Below, piece after piece: positions 1 through 14,400 of a stretch of 64,000 nucleotides of DNA (position 1 is the stretch's first letter; each line of letters opens with the position of its first letter). Under the pieces are notes generated by a model. It was given only the letters and a program-made list of their open reading frames with translations, had not been told where the DNA came from and did not search any database. Source of the DNA: Sabellastarte sp. h YS-2021. Taxonomy: Eukaryota; Annelida; Polychaeta; Sabellida; Sabellidae. The position numbers and the translations under genes are program-made. Location of the stretch: contig OZ024931.1 in the NCBI GenBank assembly GCA_964017235.1, positions 104,798,221-104,862,220 on the forward strand. Direction: 5' to 3'.

Positions 1-1029
1 AAAAACGAAAAAAATCTTAATATCTCAGAAACCGTAAGAGATAGAGCGATTTCGACACAATTTTTGACTCACAAGGTAGTAGAAGAGTATTCTGTACAAA
101 ATTGAAAATTTCAATTTTCGCCACTTTTGGCGGTTATCTTGAATTTTTGCGAAAAACAAAAAATCTTAACATCTCAGAAACCGTAAGAGATACAGCGATT
201 TGGACAGAATTTTTGACCCGTAGGGTAGTAGGAAAGTATTCTATACAAAATTGAAAAATTTCAATTTTCGCCACTTTTGGCGGCCATCTTGAATTTTTGC
301 GAAAAACAAAAAATCTTAACATCTCAGAAACCGTAAGAGATACAGCGATTTCGACAGAATTTTTGACCCGTAGGGTAGTAGGAAAGTATTCTATACAAAA
401 TTGAAAAATTTCAATTTTCGCCACTTTTGGCGGCCATCTTGAATTTTTGCGGAAAAACAAAAAATGTTAATATCTTGGAAACCGTAAGAGATAGAGCGAT
501 TTCGACAGAATTTTTGACCCGTAGGGTTGTAGCAGAGTATTCTATGTGAAATTGAAAAAATTCAATTTTCGCCACTTTTGGCGGCCATCTTGAATTTTTG
601 CGAAAAACAAAAAATATTAATATCTCAGAAACCGTAAGAGATAGAGCGATTTGGACAGAATTTTTGACCCGTAGGGTAGTAGGAAAGTATTCTATACAAA
701 ATTGAAAAATTTCAATTTTCGCCACTTTTGGCGTCCATCTTGAATTTTTGCAGAAAAACAAAAAATGTTAATATCTCGGAAACCGTAAGAGATAGAGCCA
801 TTTCCACAGAAATTTTGACTCGCATGGTAGTGGTAGAGTATTCTATGTGCAATTGAAAAATTTCAATTTTCGCCACTTTTGGCGGCCATCTTGAATTTTT
901 GCGAAAAACAAAAAATCGTAACATCTCAGAAACTGTAAGAGATAGAGCGATTTGGACAGAATTTTTGACCCGTAGGGTAGTAGGAAAGTATTCTATACAA
1001 AATTGAAAAATTTCAATTTTCGCCACTTT

Positions 1030-4000
1030 TGGCGGCCATCTTGAATTTTTGCGAAAAACAAAAAATATTAATATCTCAGAAACCGTAAGAGATAGAGCGA
1101 TTTCTACAGAATTTTTGACCCGTAGGGTAGTAGCAGAGTATTCTATACAAAATTGAATAAATAAAAATGAATAATAATTGAATAAATAAAAATGAAAATA
1201 TTAATATCTCAGACAGAATTTTTGACCCGTAGGGTTGTAGCAGAGTATTCTATACAAAATTGAAAAATTTCAATTTTCACCACTTTTGGCGGCCATCTTG
1301 AATTTTTGCGAAAAACAAAAAATCGTAACATCTCAGAAACTGTAAGAGATAGAGCGATTTGGACAGAATTTTTGACCCGTAGGGTAGTAGGAAAGTATTC
1401 TATACAAAATTGAAAAATTTCAATTTTCGCCACTTTTGGCGGCCATCTTGAATTTTTGCGGAAAAACAAAAAAATGTTAATATCTTGGAAACCGTAAGAG
1501 ATAGAGCGATTTCGACAGAATTTTTGACCCGTAGGGTTGTAGCAGAGTATTCTATGTGCAATTGAAAAAATTCAATTTTCGCCACTTTTGGCGGCCATCT
1601 TGAATTTTTGCGAAAAACAAAAAATAATATCTCAGAAACCGTAAGAGATAGAGCGATTTGGACAGAATTTTTGACCCGTAGGGTAGTAGGAAAGTATTCT
1701 ATACAAAATTGAAAAATTTCAATTTTCGCCACTTTTGGCGGCCATCTTGAATTTTTGCGAAAAACAAAAAATCGTAACATCTCAGAAACTGTAAGAGATA
1801 GAGCGATTTGGACAGAATTTTTGACCCGTAGGGTAGTAGGAAAGTATTCTATACAAAATTGAAAAATTTCAATTTTCGCCACTTTTGGCGTCCATCTTGA
1901 ATTTTTGCAGAAAAACAAAAAATGTTAATATCTCGGAAACCGTAAGAGATAGAGCCATTTCCACAGAAATTTTGACTCGCATGGTAGTGGTAGAGTATTC
2001 TATGTGCAATTGAAAAATTTCAATTTTCGCCACTTTTGGCGGCCATCTTTAATTTTTGCGGAAAAACAAAAAATGTTAATATCTCGGAAACCGTAAGAGA
2101 CAGAGCGATTTCGACAGAATTTTTGACCCGTAGGGTTGTAGCAGAGTATTCTGTGTGAAATTGAAAAAATTCAATTTTCGCCACTTTTGGCGGCCATCTT
2201 GAATTTTTGCGAAAAACAAAAAATATTAATATCTCAGAAACCGTAAGAGATAGAGCGATTTCTACAGAATTTTTGACCCGTAGGGTAGTAGCAGAGTATT
2301 CTATACAAAATTGAATAAATAAAAATGAATAATAATTGAATAAATAAAAATGAAAATATTAATATCTCAGACAGAATTTTTGACCCGTAGGGTTGTAGCA
2401 GAGTATTCTATACAAAATTGAAAAATTTCAATTTTCGCCACTTTTGGCGGCCATCTTGAATTTTTGCGAAAAACAAAAAATCGTAACATCTCAGAAACTG
2501 TAAGAGATAGAGCGATTTGGACAGAATTTTTGACCCGTAGGGTAGTAGGAAAGTATTCTATACAAAATTGAAAAATTTCAATTTTCGCCACTTTTGGCGG
2601 CCATCTTGAATTTTTGCGGAAAAACAAAAAAATGTTAATATCTTGGAAACCGTAAGAGATAGAGCGATTTCGACAGAATTTTTGACCCGTAGGGTTGTAG
2701 CAGAGTATTCTATGTGCAATTGAAAAAATTCAATTTTCGCCACTTTTGGCGGCCATCTTGAATTTTTGCGAAAAACAAAAAATAATATCTCAGAAACCGT
2801 AAGAGATAGAGCGATTTGGACAGAATTTTTGACCCATAGGGTAGTAGCAAAGTATTCTATACAAAATTGAAAAATTTCAATTTTCGCCACTTTTGGCGGC
2901 CATCTTGAATTTTTGCGAAAAACGAAAAAAATCGTAATATCTCGGAAACCGTAAGAGATAGAGCCATTTTGACAGAAATTTTGACTCGCATGGTAGTGGT
3001 AGAGTATTCTATGTGCAATTGAAAAATTTCAATTTTCGCCACTTTTGGCGGCCATCTTGAATTTTTGCGGAAAAACAAAAATGTTAATATCTCGGAAACC
3101 GTAAGAGACAGAGCGATTTCGACAGAATTTTTGACCCATAGGTAGTAGGAAAGTATTCTATACAAAATTGAAAAATTTCAATTTTCGCCACTTTTGGCGT
3201 CCATCTTGAATTTTTGCAGAAAAACAAAAAATGTTAATATCTCGGAAACCGTAAGAGATAGAGCCATTTCCACAGAAATTTTGACTCGCATGGTAGTGGT
3301 AGAGTATTCTATGTGCAATTGAAAAATTTCAATTTTCGCCACTTTTGGCGGCCATCTTTAATTTTTGCGGAAAAACAAAAAATGTTAATATCTCGGAAAC
3401 CGTAAGAGACAGAGCGATTTCGACAGAATTTTTGACCCGTAGGGTTGTAGCAGAGTATTCTGTGTGAAATTGAAAAAATTCAATTTTCGCCACTTTTGGC
3501 GGCCATCTTGAATTTTTGCGAAAAACAAAAAATATTAATATCTCAGAAACCGTAAGAGATAGAGCGATTTCTACAGAATTTTTGACCCGTAGGGTAGTAG
3601 CAGAGTATTCTATACAAAATTGAATAAATAAAAATGAATAATAATTGAATAAATAAAAATGAAAATATTAATATCTCAGACAGAATTTTTGACCCGTAGG
3701 GTTGTAGCAGAGTATTCTATACAAAATTGAAAAATTTCAATTTTCACCACTTTTGGCGGCCATCTTGAATTTTTGCGAAAAACAAAAAATCTTAACATCT
3801 CAGAAACTGTAAGAGATAGAGCGATTTGGACAGAATTTTTGACCCGTAGGGTAGTAGGAAAGTATTCTATACAAAATTGAAAAATTTCAATTTTCGCCAC
3901 TTTTGGCGGCCATCTTGAATTTTTGCGGAAAAACAAAAAAATGTTAATATCTTGGAAACCGTAAGAGATAGAGCGATTTCGACAGAATTTTTGACCCGTA

Positions 4001-5607
4001 GGGTTGTAGCAGAGTATTCTATGTGCAATTGAAAAAATTCAATTTTCGCCACTTTTGGCGGCCATCTTGAATTTTTGCGAAAAACAAAAAATAATATCTC
4101 AGAAACCGTAAGAGATAGAGCGATTTGGACAGAATTTTTGACCCGTAGGGTAGTAGGAAAGTATTCTATACAAAATTGAAAAATTTCAATTTTCGCCACT
4201 TTTGGCGGCCATCTTGAATTTTTGCGAAAAACAAAAAATCGTAACATCTCAGAAACTGTAAGAGATAGAGCGATTTGGACAGAATTTTTGACCCGTAGGG
4301 TAGTAGGAAAGTATTCTATACAAAATTGAAAAATTTCAATTTTCGCCACTTTTGGCGTCCATCTTGAATTTTTGCAGAAAAACAAAAAATGTTAATATCT
4401 CGGAAACCGTAAGAGATAGAGCCATTTCCACAGAAATTTTGACTCGCATGGTAGTGGTAGAGTATTCTATGTGCAATTGAAAAATTTCAATTTTCGCCAC
4501 TTTTGGCGGCCATCTTTAATTTTTGCGGAAAAACAAAAAATGTTAATATCTCGGAAACCGTAAGAGACAGAGCGATTTCGACAGAATTTTTGACCCGTAG
4601 GGTTGTAGCAGAGTATTCTGTGTGAAATTGAAAAAATTCAATTTTCGCCACTTTTGGCGGCCATCTTGAATTTTTGCGAAAAACAAAAAATATTAATATC
4701 TCAGAAACCGTAAGAGATAGAGCGATTTCTACAGAATTTTTGACCCGTAGGGTAGTAGCAGAGTATTCTATACAAAATTGAATAAATAAAAATGAATAAT
4801 AATTGAATAAATAAAAATGAAAATATTAATATCTCAGACAGAATTTTTGACCCGTAGGGTTGTAGCAGAGTATTCTATACAAAATTGAAAAATTTCAATT
4901 TTCGCCACTTTTGGCGGCCATCTTGAATTTTTGCGAAAAACAAAAAATCGTAACATCTCAGAAACTGTAAGAGATAGAGCGATTTGGACAGAATTTTTGA
5001 CCCGTAGGGTAGTAGGAAAGTATTCTATACAAAATTGAAAAATTTCAATTTTCGCCACTTTTGGCGGCCATCTTGAATTTTTGCGGAAAAACAAAAAAAT
5101 GTTAATATCTTGGAAACCGTAAGAGATAGAGCGATTTCGACAGAATTTTTGACCCGTAGGGTTGTAGCAGAGTATTCTATGTGCAATTGAAAAAATTCAA
5201 TTTTCGCCACTTTTGGCGGCCATCTTGAATTTTTGCGAAAAACAAAAAATAATATCTCAGAAACCGTAAGAGATAGAGCGATTTGGACAGAATTTTTGAC
5301 CCATAGGGTAGTAGCAAAGTATTCTATACAAAATTGAAAAATTTCAATTTTCGCCACTTTTGGCGGCCATCTTGAATTTTTGCGAAAAACGAAAAAAATC
5401 GTAATATCTCGGAAACCGTAAGAGATAGAGCCATTTTGACAGAAATTTTGACTCGCATGGTAGTGGTAGAGTATTCTATGTGCAATTGAAAAATTTCAAT
5501 TTTCGCCACTTTTGGCGGCCATCTTGAATTTTTGCGGAAAAACAAAAATGTTAATATCTCGGAAACCGTAAGAGACAGAGCGATTTCGACAGAATTTTTG
5601 ACCCATA
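1030..5607. repeat. Higher-order duplication, 2,467-bp offset
   Basis: A block of about 2.1 kb from near 1,030 to 3,140 recurs at about 3,497-5,607 with an offset of 2,467 bp and almost no differences. It contains more than a dozen monomers in the same variant order, including the AT-rich insertion variant at 1,154 and 2,313, matched at 3,622 and 4,780. Within each block a second rhythm of 1,158-1,309 bp separates those AT-rich variants. Confidence 0.85.
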
Positions 5608-5789
5608 GGGTAGTAGTAGAGTATTCTATACAAAATTGAAAAATTTCAATTTTCGCCACTTTTGGCGGCCATCTTGAATTTTTGCAAAAAAACGAAAAAA
5701 ATCTTAATATCTCAGAAACCGTAAGAGATAGAGCGATTTCGACACAATTTTTGACTCACAAGGTAGTAGAAGAGTATTCTGTACAAAAT

Positions 5790-8220
5790 TGAAAATTTTC
5801 AATTTTCGCCACTTTTGGCGGCCATCTTGAATTTTTGCGAAAAACAAACAAATCTTAATATCTCACAAACCGTAAGAGATAGAGCGATTTGGACAGAATT
5901 TTTGACCCGTAGGGTAGTAGGAAAGTATTCTATACAAAATTGAAAAATTTCAATTTTCGCCACTTTTGGCGGCCATCTTGAATTTTTGCGAAAAACAAAA
6001 AATCTTAACATCTCAGAAACCGTAAGAGATACAGCGATTTGGACAGAATTTTTGACCCGTAGGGTAGTAGGAAAGTATTCTATACAAAATTGAAAAATTT
6101 CAATTTTCGCCACTTTTGGCGGCCATCTTGAATTTTTGCGGAAAAACAAAAAAATGTTAATATCTTGGAAACCGTAAGAGATAGAGCGATTTCGACAGAA
6201 TTTTTGACTTGTAGGGTTGTAGCAGAGTATTCTATGTGAAATTGAAAAAATTCAATTTTCGCCACTTTTGGCGGCCATCTTGAATTTTTGCGAAAAACAA
6301 AAAATATTAATATCTCAGAAACCGTAAGAGATAGAGCGATTTGGACAGAATTTTTGACCCATAGGGTAGTAGCAAAGTATTCTATACAAAATTCAAAAAA
6401 TTTTAATTTTCGCCACTTTTGGCGGCCATCTTGAATTTTTGCGAAAAACGAAAAAAATCGTAATATCTCAGAAACCGTAAGAGATAGAGCGATTTGGACA
6501 GAATTTTTGACCCGTAGGGTAGTAGGAAAGTATTCTATACAAAATTGAAAAATTTCAATTTTCGCCACTTTTGGCGTCCATCTTGAATTTTTGCAGAAAA
6601 ACAAAAAATGTTAATATCTCGGAAACCGTAAGAGATAGAGCCATTTCCACAGAAATTTTGACTCGCATGGTAGTGGTAGAGTATTCTATGTGCAATTGAA
6701 AAATTTCAATTTTCGCCACTTTTGGCGGCCATCTTTAATTTTTGCGGAAAAACAAAAAATGTTAATATCTCGGAAACCGTAAGAGACAGAGCGATTTCGA
6801 CAGAATTTTTGACCCGTAGGGTTGTAGCAGAGTATTCTGTGTGAAATTGAAAAAATTCAATTTTCGCCACTTTTGGCGGCCATCTTGAATTTTTGCGAAA
6901 AACAAAAAATATTAATATCTCAGAAACCGTAAGAGATAGAGCGATTTCTACAGAATTTTTGACCCGTAGGGTAGTAGCAGAGTATTCTATACAAAATTGA
7001 ATAAATAAAAATGAATAATAATTGAATAAATAAAAATGAAAATATTAATATCTCAGACAGAATTTTTGACCCGTAGGGTTGTAGCAGAGTATTCTATACA
7101 AAATTGAAAAATTTCAATTTTCGCCACTTTTGGCGGCCATCTTGAATTTTTGCGAAAAACGAAAAAAATCGTAATATCTCGGAAACCGTAAGAGATAGAG
7201 CCATTTTGACAGAAATTTTGACTCGCATGGTAGTGGTAGAGTATTCTATGTGCAATTGAAAAATTTCAATTTTCGCCACTTTTGGCGGCCATCTTGAATT
7301 TTTGCGGAAAAACAAAAAATGTTAATATCTCGGAAACCGTAAGAGACAGAGCGATTTCGACAGAATTTTTGACCCGTAGGGTAGTAGTAGAGTATTCTAT
7401 ACAAAATTGAAAATTTTCAATTTTCGCCACTTTTGGCGGCCATCTTGAATTTTTGCGAAAAACAAACAAATCTTAATATCTCACAAACCGTAAGAGATAG
7501 AGCGATTTGGACAGAATTTTTGACCCGTAGGGTAGTAGGAAAGTATTCTGTACAAAATTGAAAAATTTCAATTTTCGCCACTTTTGGCGGCCATCTTGAA
7601 TTTTTGCGAAAAACAAAAAATCTTAACATCTCAGAAACCGTAAGAGATACAGCGATTTGGACAGAATTTTTGACCCGTAGGGTAGTAGGAAAGTATTCTA
7701 TACAAAATTGAAAAATTTCAATTTTCGCCACTTTTGGCGGCCATCTTGAATTTTTGCGGAAAAACAAAAAATGTTAATATCTTGGAAACCGTAAGAGATA
7801 GAGCGATTTCGACAGAATTTTTGACCCGTAGGGTTGTAGCAGAGTATTCTATGTGAAATTGAAAAAATTCAATTTTCGCCACTTTTGGCGGCCATCTTGA
7901 ATTTTTGCGAAAAACAAAAATTATTAATATCTCAGAAACCGTAAGAGATAGAGCGATTTGGACAGAATTTTTGACCCATAGGGTAGTAGCAAAGTATTCT
8001 ATACAAAATTCAAAAAATTTTAATTTTCGCCACTTTTGGCGGCCATCTTGAATTTTTGCGAAAAACGAAAAAAATCGTAATATCTCAGAAACCGTAAGAG
8101 AGCGATTTGGACAGAATTTTTGACCCGTAGGGAAGTAGGAAAGTATTCTATACAAAATTGAAAAATTTCAATTTTCGCCACTTTTGGCGTCCATCTTGAA
8201 TTTTTGCAGAAAAACAAAAA
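5790..8220. repeat. Higher-order duplication, ~1.62-kb offset
   Basis: Monomers at about 5,799-6,600 recur at about 7,417-8,220, an offset near 1,618 bp, with the same order of variants (the CTCACAAACCG monomer, then the pair with AATTCAAAAAATTTT). The second copy carries a 4-bp contraction at about 8,100 (GTAAGAGAGCG), which changes the minus-strand frame. Confidence 0.7.
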
Positions 8221-11200
8221 ATGTTAATATCTCGGAAACCGTAAGAGATAGAGCGATTTCTACAGAATTTTTGACCCGTAGGGTAGTAGCAGAGTATTCT
8301 ATACAAAATTGAATAAATAAAAATGAATAATAATTGAATAAATAAAAATGAAAATATTAATATCTCAGACAGAATTTTTGACCCGTAGGGTTGTAGCAGA
8401 GTATTCTATACAAAATTGAAAAATTTCAATTTTCGCCACTTTTGGCGGCCATCTTGAATTTTTGCGAAAAACAAAAAATCTTAACATCTCAGAAACTGTA
8501 AGAGATAGAGCGATTTGGACAGAATTTTTGACCCGTAGGGTAGTAGGAAAGTATTCTATACAAAATTGAAAAATTTCAATTTTCGCCACTTTTGGCGGCC
8601 ATCTTGAATTTTTGCGAAAAACAAAAAATCTTAACATCTCAGAAACTGTAAGAGATAGAGCGATTTGGACAGAATTTTTGACCCGTAGGGTAGTAGGAAA
8701 GTATTCTATACAAAATTGAAAAATTTCAATTTTCGCCACTTTTGGCGTCCATCTTGAATTTTTGCAGAAAAACAAAAAATGTTAATATCTCGGAAACCGT
8801 AAGAGATAGAGCGATTTCTACAGAATTTTTGACCCGTAGGGTAGTAGCAGAGTATTCTATACAAAATTGAATAAATAAAAATGAATAATAATTGAATAAA
8901 TAAAAATGAAAATATTAATATCTCAGACAGAATTTTTGACCCGTAGGGTTGTAGCAGAGTATTCTATACAAAATTGAAAAATTTCAATTTTCGCCACTTT
9001 TGGCGGCCATCTTGAATTTTTGCGAAAAACAAAAAATCTTAACATCTCAGAAACTGTAAGAGATAGAGCGATTTGGACAGAATTTTTGACCCGTAGGGTA
9101 GTAGGAAAGTATTCTATACAAAATTGAAAAATTTCAATTTTCGCCACTTTTGGCGGCCATCTTGAATTTTTGCGAAAAACAAAAAATCTTAACATCTCAG
9201 AAACTGTAAGAGATAGAGCGATTTGGACAGAATTTTTGACCCATAGGGTAGTAGGAAAGTATTCTATACAAAATTGAAAAATTTCAATTTTCGCCACTTT
9301 TGGCGGCCATCTTGAATTTTTGCGGAAAAACAAAAAAATGTTAATATCTTGGAAACCGTAAGAGATAGAGCGATTTCGACAGAATTTTTGACCCGTAGGG
9401 TTGTAGCCGAGTATTCTATGTGCTATTGAAAAAATTCAATTTTCGCCACTTTTGGCGGCCATCTTGAATTTTTGCGAAAAACAAAAAATAATATCTCAGA
9501 AACCGTAAGAGATAGAGCGATTTGGACAGAATTTTTGACCCATAGGGTAGTAGCAAAGTATTCTATACAAAATTGAAAAATTTCAATTTTCGCCACTTTT
9601 GGCGGCCATCTTGAATTTTTGCGAAAAACGAAAAAAATCGTAATATCTCGGAAACCGTAAGAGATAGAGCCATTTTGACAGAAATTTTGACTCGCATGGT
9701 AGTGGTAGAGTATTCTATGTGCAATTGAAAAATTTCAATTTTCGCCACTTTTGGCGGCCATCTTGAATTTTTGCGGAAGAACAAAAAATGTTAATATCTC
9801 GGAAACCGTAAGAGACAGAGCGATTTCGACAGAATTTTTGACCCGTAGGGTAGTAGTAGAGTATTCTATACAAAATTGAAAAATTTCAATTTTCGCCACT
9901 TTTGGCGGCCATCTTGAATTTTTGCAAAAAAACGAAAAAAATCTTAATATCTCAGAAACCGTAAGAGATAGAGCGATTTCGACACAATTTTTGACTCACA
10001 AGGTAGTAGAAGAGTATTCTGTACAAAATTGAAAAATTTCAATTTTCGCCACTTTTGGCGGCCATCTTGAATTTTTGCGAAAAACAAAAAATCTTAACAT
10101 CTCAGAAACTGTAAGAGATAGAGCGATTTGGACAGAATTTTTGACCCATAGGGTAGTAGGAAAGTATTCTATACAAAATTGAAAAATTTCAATTTTCGCC
10201 ACTTTTGGCGGCCATCTTGAATTTTTGCGGAAAAACAAAAAAATGTTAATATCTTGGAAACCGTAAGAGATAGAGCGATTTCGACAGAATTTTTGACCCG
10301 TAGGGTTGTAGCAGAGTATTCTATGTGCAATTGAAAAAATTCAATTTTCGCCACTTTTGGCGGCCATCTTGAATTTTTGCGAAAAACAAAAAATAATATC
10401 TCAGAAACCGTAAGAGATAGAGCGATTTGGACAGAATTTTTGACCCATAGGGTAGTAGCAAAGTATTCTATACAAAATTGAAAAATTTCAATTTTCGCCA
10501 CTTTTGGCGGCCATCTTGAATTTTTGCGAAAAACGAAAAAAATCGTAATATCTCGGAAACCGTAAGAGATAGAGCCATTTTGACAGAAATTTTGACTCGC
10601 ATGGTAGTGGTAGAGTATTCTATGTGCAATTGAAAAATTTCAATTTTCGCCACTTTTGGCGGCCATCTTGAATTTTTGCGGAAAAACAAAAAATGTTAAT
10701 ATCTCGGAAACCGTAAGAGACAGAGCGATTTCGACAGAATTTTTGATCCGTAGGGTAGTAGTAGAGTATTCTATACAAAATTGAAAAATTTCAATTTTCG
10801 CCACTTTTGGCGGCCATCTTGAATTTTTGCAAAAAAACGAAAAAAATCTTAATATCTCAGAAACCGTAAGAGATAGAGCGATTTCGACACAATTTTTGAC
10901 TCACAAGGTAGCAGAAGAGTATTCTGTACAAAATTGAAAAATTTCAATTTTCGCCACTTTTGGCGGCCATCTTGAATTTTTGCGGAAAAACAAAAAATGT
11001 TAATATCTTGGAAACCGTAAGAGATAGAGCGATTTCGACAGAATTTTTGACCCGTAGGGTTGTAGCAGAGTATTCTATGTGAAATTGAAAAAATTCAATT
11101 TTCGCCACTTTTGGCGGCCATCTTGATTTTTGCGAAAAACAAAAAATATTAATATCTCAGAAACCGTAAGAGATAGAGCGATTTGGACAGAATTTTTGAC

Positions 11201-11454
11201 CCATAGGGTAGTAGCAAAGTATTCTATACAAAATTCAAAAAATTTTAATTTTCGCCACTTTTGGCGGCCATCTTGAATTTTTGCGAAAAACGAAAAAAAT
11301 CGTAATATCTCAGAAACCGTAAGAGATAGAGCGATTTGGACAGAATTTTTGACCCGTAGGGTAGTAGGAAAGTATTCTATACAAAATTGAAAAATTTCAA
11401 TTTTCGCCACTTTTGGCGTCCATCTTGAATTTTTGCAGAAAAACAAAAAATGTT

Positions 11455-14400
11455 AATATCTCGGAAACCGTAAGAGATAGAGCCATTTCCACAGAAATTT
11501 TGACTCGCATGGTAGTGGTAGAGTATTCTATGTGCAATTGAAAAATTTCAATTTTCGCCACTTTTGGCGGCCATCTTGAATTTTTGCGGAAAAACAAAAA
11601 ATGTTAATATCTCGGAAACCGTAAGAGACAGAGCGATTTCGACAGAATTTTTGACCCGTAGGGTTGTAGCAGAGTATTCTGTGTGAAATTGAAAAAATTC
11701 AATTTTCGCCACTTTTGGCGGCCATCTTGAATTTTTGCGAAAAACAAAAAATATTAATATCTCAGAAACCGTAAGAGATAGAGCGATTTCTACAGAATTT
11801 TTGACCCGTAGGGTAGTAGCAGAGTATTCTATACAAAATTGAATAAATAAAAATGAATAATAATTGAATAAATAAAAATGAAAATATTAATATCTCAGAC
11901 AGAATTTTTGACCCGTAGGGTTGTAGCAGAGTATTCTGTGTGAAATTGAAAAAATTCAATTTTCGCCACTTTTGGCGGCCATCTTGAATTTTTGCGAAAA
12001 ACAAAAAATATTAATATCTCAGAAACCGTAAGAGATAGAGCGATTTCTACAGAATTTTTGACCCGTAGGGTAGTAGCAGAGTATTCTATACAAAATTGAA
12101 TAAATAAAAATGAATAATAATTGAATAAATAAAAATGAAAATATTAATATCTCAGACAGAATTTTTGACCCGTAGGGTTGTAGCAGAGTATTCTATACAA
12201 AATTGAAAAATTTCAATTTTCGCCACTTTTGGCGGCCATCTTGAATTTTTGCGAAAAACAAAAAAATCTTAACATCTCAGAAACTGTAAGAGATAGAGCG
12301 ATTTCGACAGAACTTTTGACCCATAGGGTAGTAGGAAAGTATTCTATACAAAATTGAAAAATTTCAATTTTCGCCACTTTTGGCGGCCATCTTGAATTTT
12401 TGCGGAAAAACAAAAAATGTTAATATCTTGGAAACCATAAGAGATAGAGCGATTTCGACAGAATTTTTGACCCGTAGGGTTGTAGCAGAGTATTAGTATT
12501 CTATGTGCAATTGAAAAAATTCAATTTTCGCCACTTTTGGCGGCCATCTTGAATTTTTGCGAAAAACAAAAAAATCTTAACATCTCAGAAACTGTAAGAG
12601 ATAGAGCGATTTCGACAGAACTTTTGACCCATAGGGTAGTAGGAAAGTATTCTATAGAAAATTGAAAAATTTCAGTTTTCGCCACTTTTGGCGGCCATCT
12701 TGAATTTTTGCGGAAAAACAAAAAATGTTAATATCTTGGAAACCGTAAGAGATAGAGCGATTTCGACAGAATTTTTGAGCCGTAGGGTTGTAGCAGAGTA
12801 TTAGTATTCTATGTGCAATTGAAAACTTTCAATTTTCGCCACTTTTGGCGGCCATCTTGAATTTTTGCGGAAAAACAAAAAAATGTTAATATCTCGGAAA
12901 CCGTAAGAGATAGAGCGATTTCGACAGAATTTTTGACCCGTAGGGTTGTAGCAGAGTATTCTATGTGCAATTGAAAAAATTCAATTTTCGCCACTTTTGG
13001 CGGCCATCTTGAATTTTTGCGAAAAACAAAAAATAATATCTCAGAAACCGTAAGAGATAGAGCGATTTGGACAGAATTTTTGACCCATAGGATAGTAGCA
13101 GAGTATTCTATACAAAATTGAAAAATTTCAATTTTCGCCACTTTTGGCGGCCATCTTGAATTTTTGCGGAAAAACAAAAAATGTTAATATCTCGGAAACC
13201 GTAAGAGACGGAGCGATTTCGACAGAATTTTTGACCCGTAGGGTTGTAGCAGAGTATTCTATGTGAAGTTGAAAAAATTCAATTTTCGCCACTTTTGGCG
13301 GCCATCTTGAATTTTTGCGAAAAACAAAAAGAAACCGTAAGAGATAGAGCGATTTCTACAGAATTTTTGACCCATAGGGTAGTAGTATAGTATTCTATAC
13401 AAAATTGAAAAATTTCAATTTTCGCCACTTTTGGCGGCCATCTTGAATTTTTGCGAAAAACAAAAAATATTAATATCTCAGAAACCGTAAGAGATAGAGC
13501 GATTTCGACACAATTTTTGACCCATAGGGTAGTAGCAAAGTATTCTACACAAAATTGAAAAATTTTAATTTTCGCCACTTTTGGCGGCCATCTTGAATTT
13601 TTGCGAAAAACGAAAAAATCGTAATATCTCGGAAACCGTAAGAGATAGAGCGATTTGGACAGAATTTTTGACCCGTAGGGTAGTAGGAAAGTATTCTATA
13701 CAAAATTGAAAAATTTCAATTTTTTGAATTTTTGCAGAAAAACAAAAAATGTTAATATCTCGGAAACTGTAAGAGATAGAGAGATTTCGGCAGAACTTTT
13801 GACCCATAGGGTAGTAGGAAAGTATTCTATACAAAATTGAAAAATTTCAATTTTCGCCACTTTTGGCGGCCATCTTGAATTTTTGCGGAAAAACAAAAAA
13901 TGTTAATATCTTGGAAACCGTAAGAGATAGAGCGATTTCAACAGAATTTTTGAGCCGTAGGGTTGTAGCAGAGTATTAGTATTCTATGTGCAATTGAAAA
14001 ATTTCAATTTTCGCCACTTTTGGCGGCCATCTTGAATTTTTGCGAAAAACAAAAAATATTAATATCTCAGAAACCGTAAGAGATAGAGCGATTTCGACAC
14101 AATTTTTGACCCATAGGGTAGTAGCAAAGTATTCTATACAAAATTGAAAAATTTTAATTTTCGCCACTTTTGGCGGCCATCTTGAATTTTTGCGAAAAAC
14201 GAAAAAAATCGTAATATCTCGGAAACCGTAAGAGATAGAGCCATTTTGACAGAAATTTTGACTCGCATGGTAGTGGTAGAGTATTCTATGTGCAATTGAA
14301 AAATTTCAATTTTCGCCACTTTTGGCGGCCATCTTGAATTTTTGCGGAAAAACAAAAAATGTTAATATCTCGGAAACCGTAAGAGACAGAGCGATTTCGA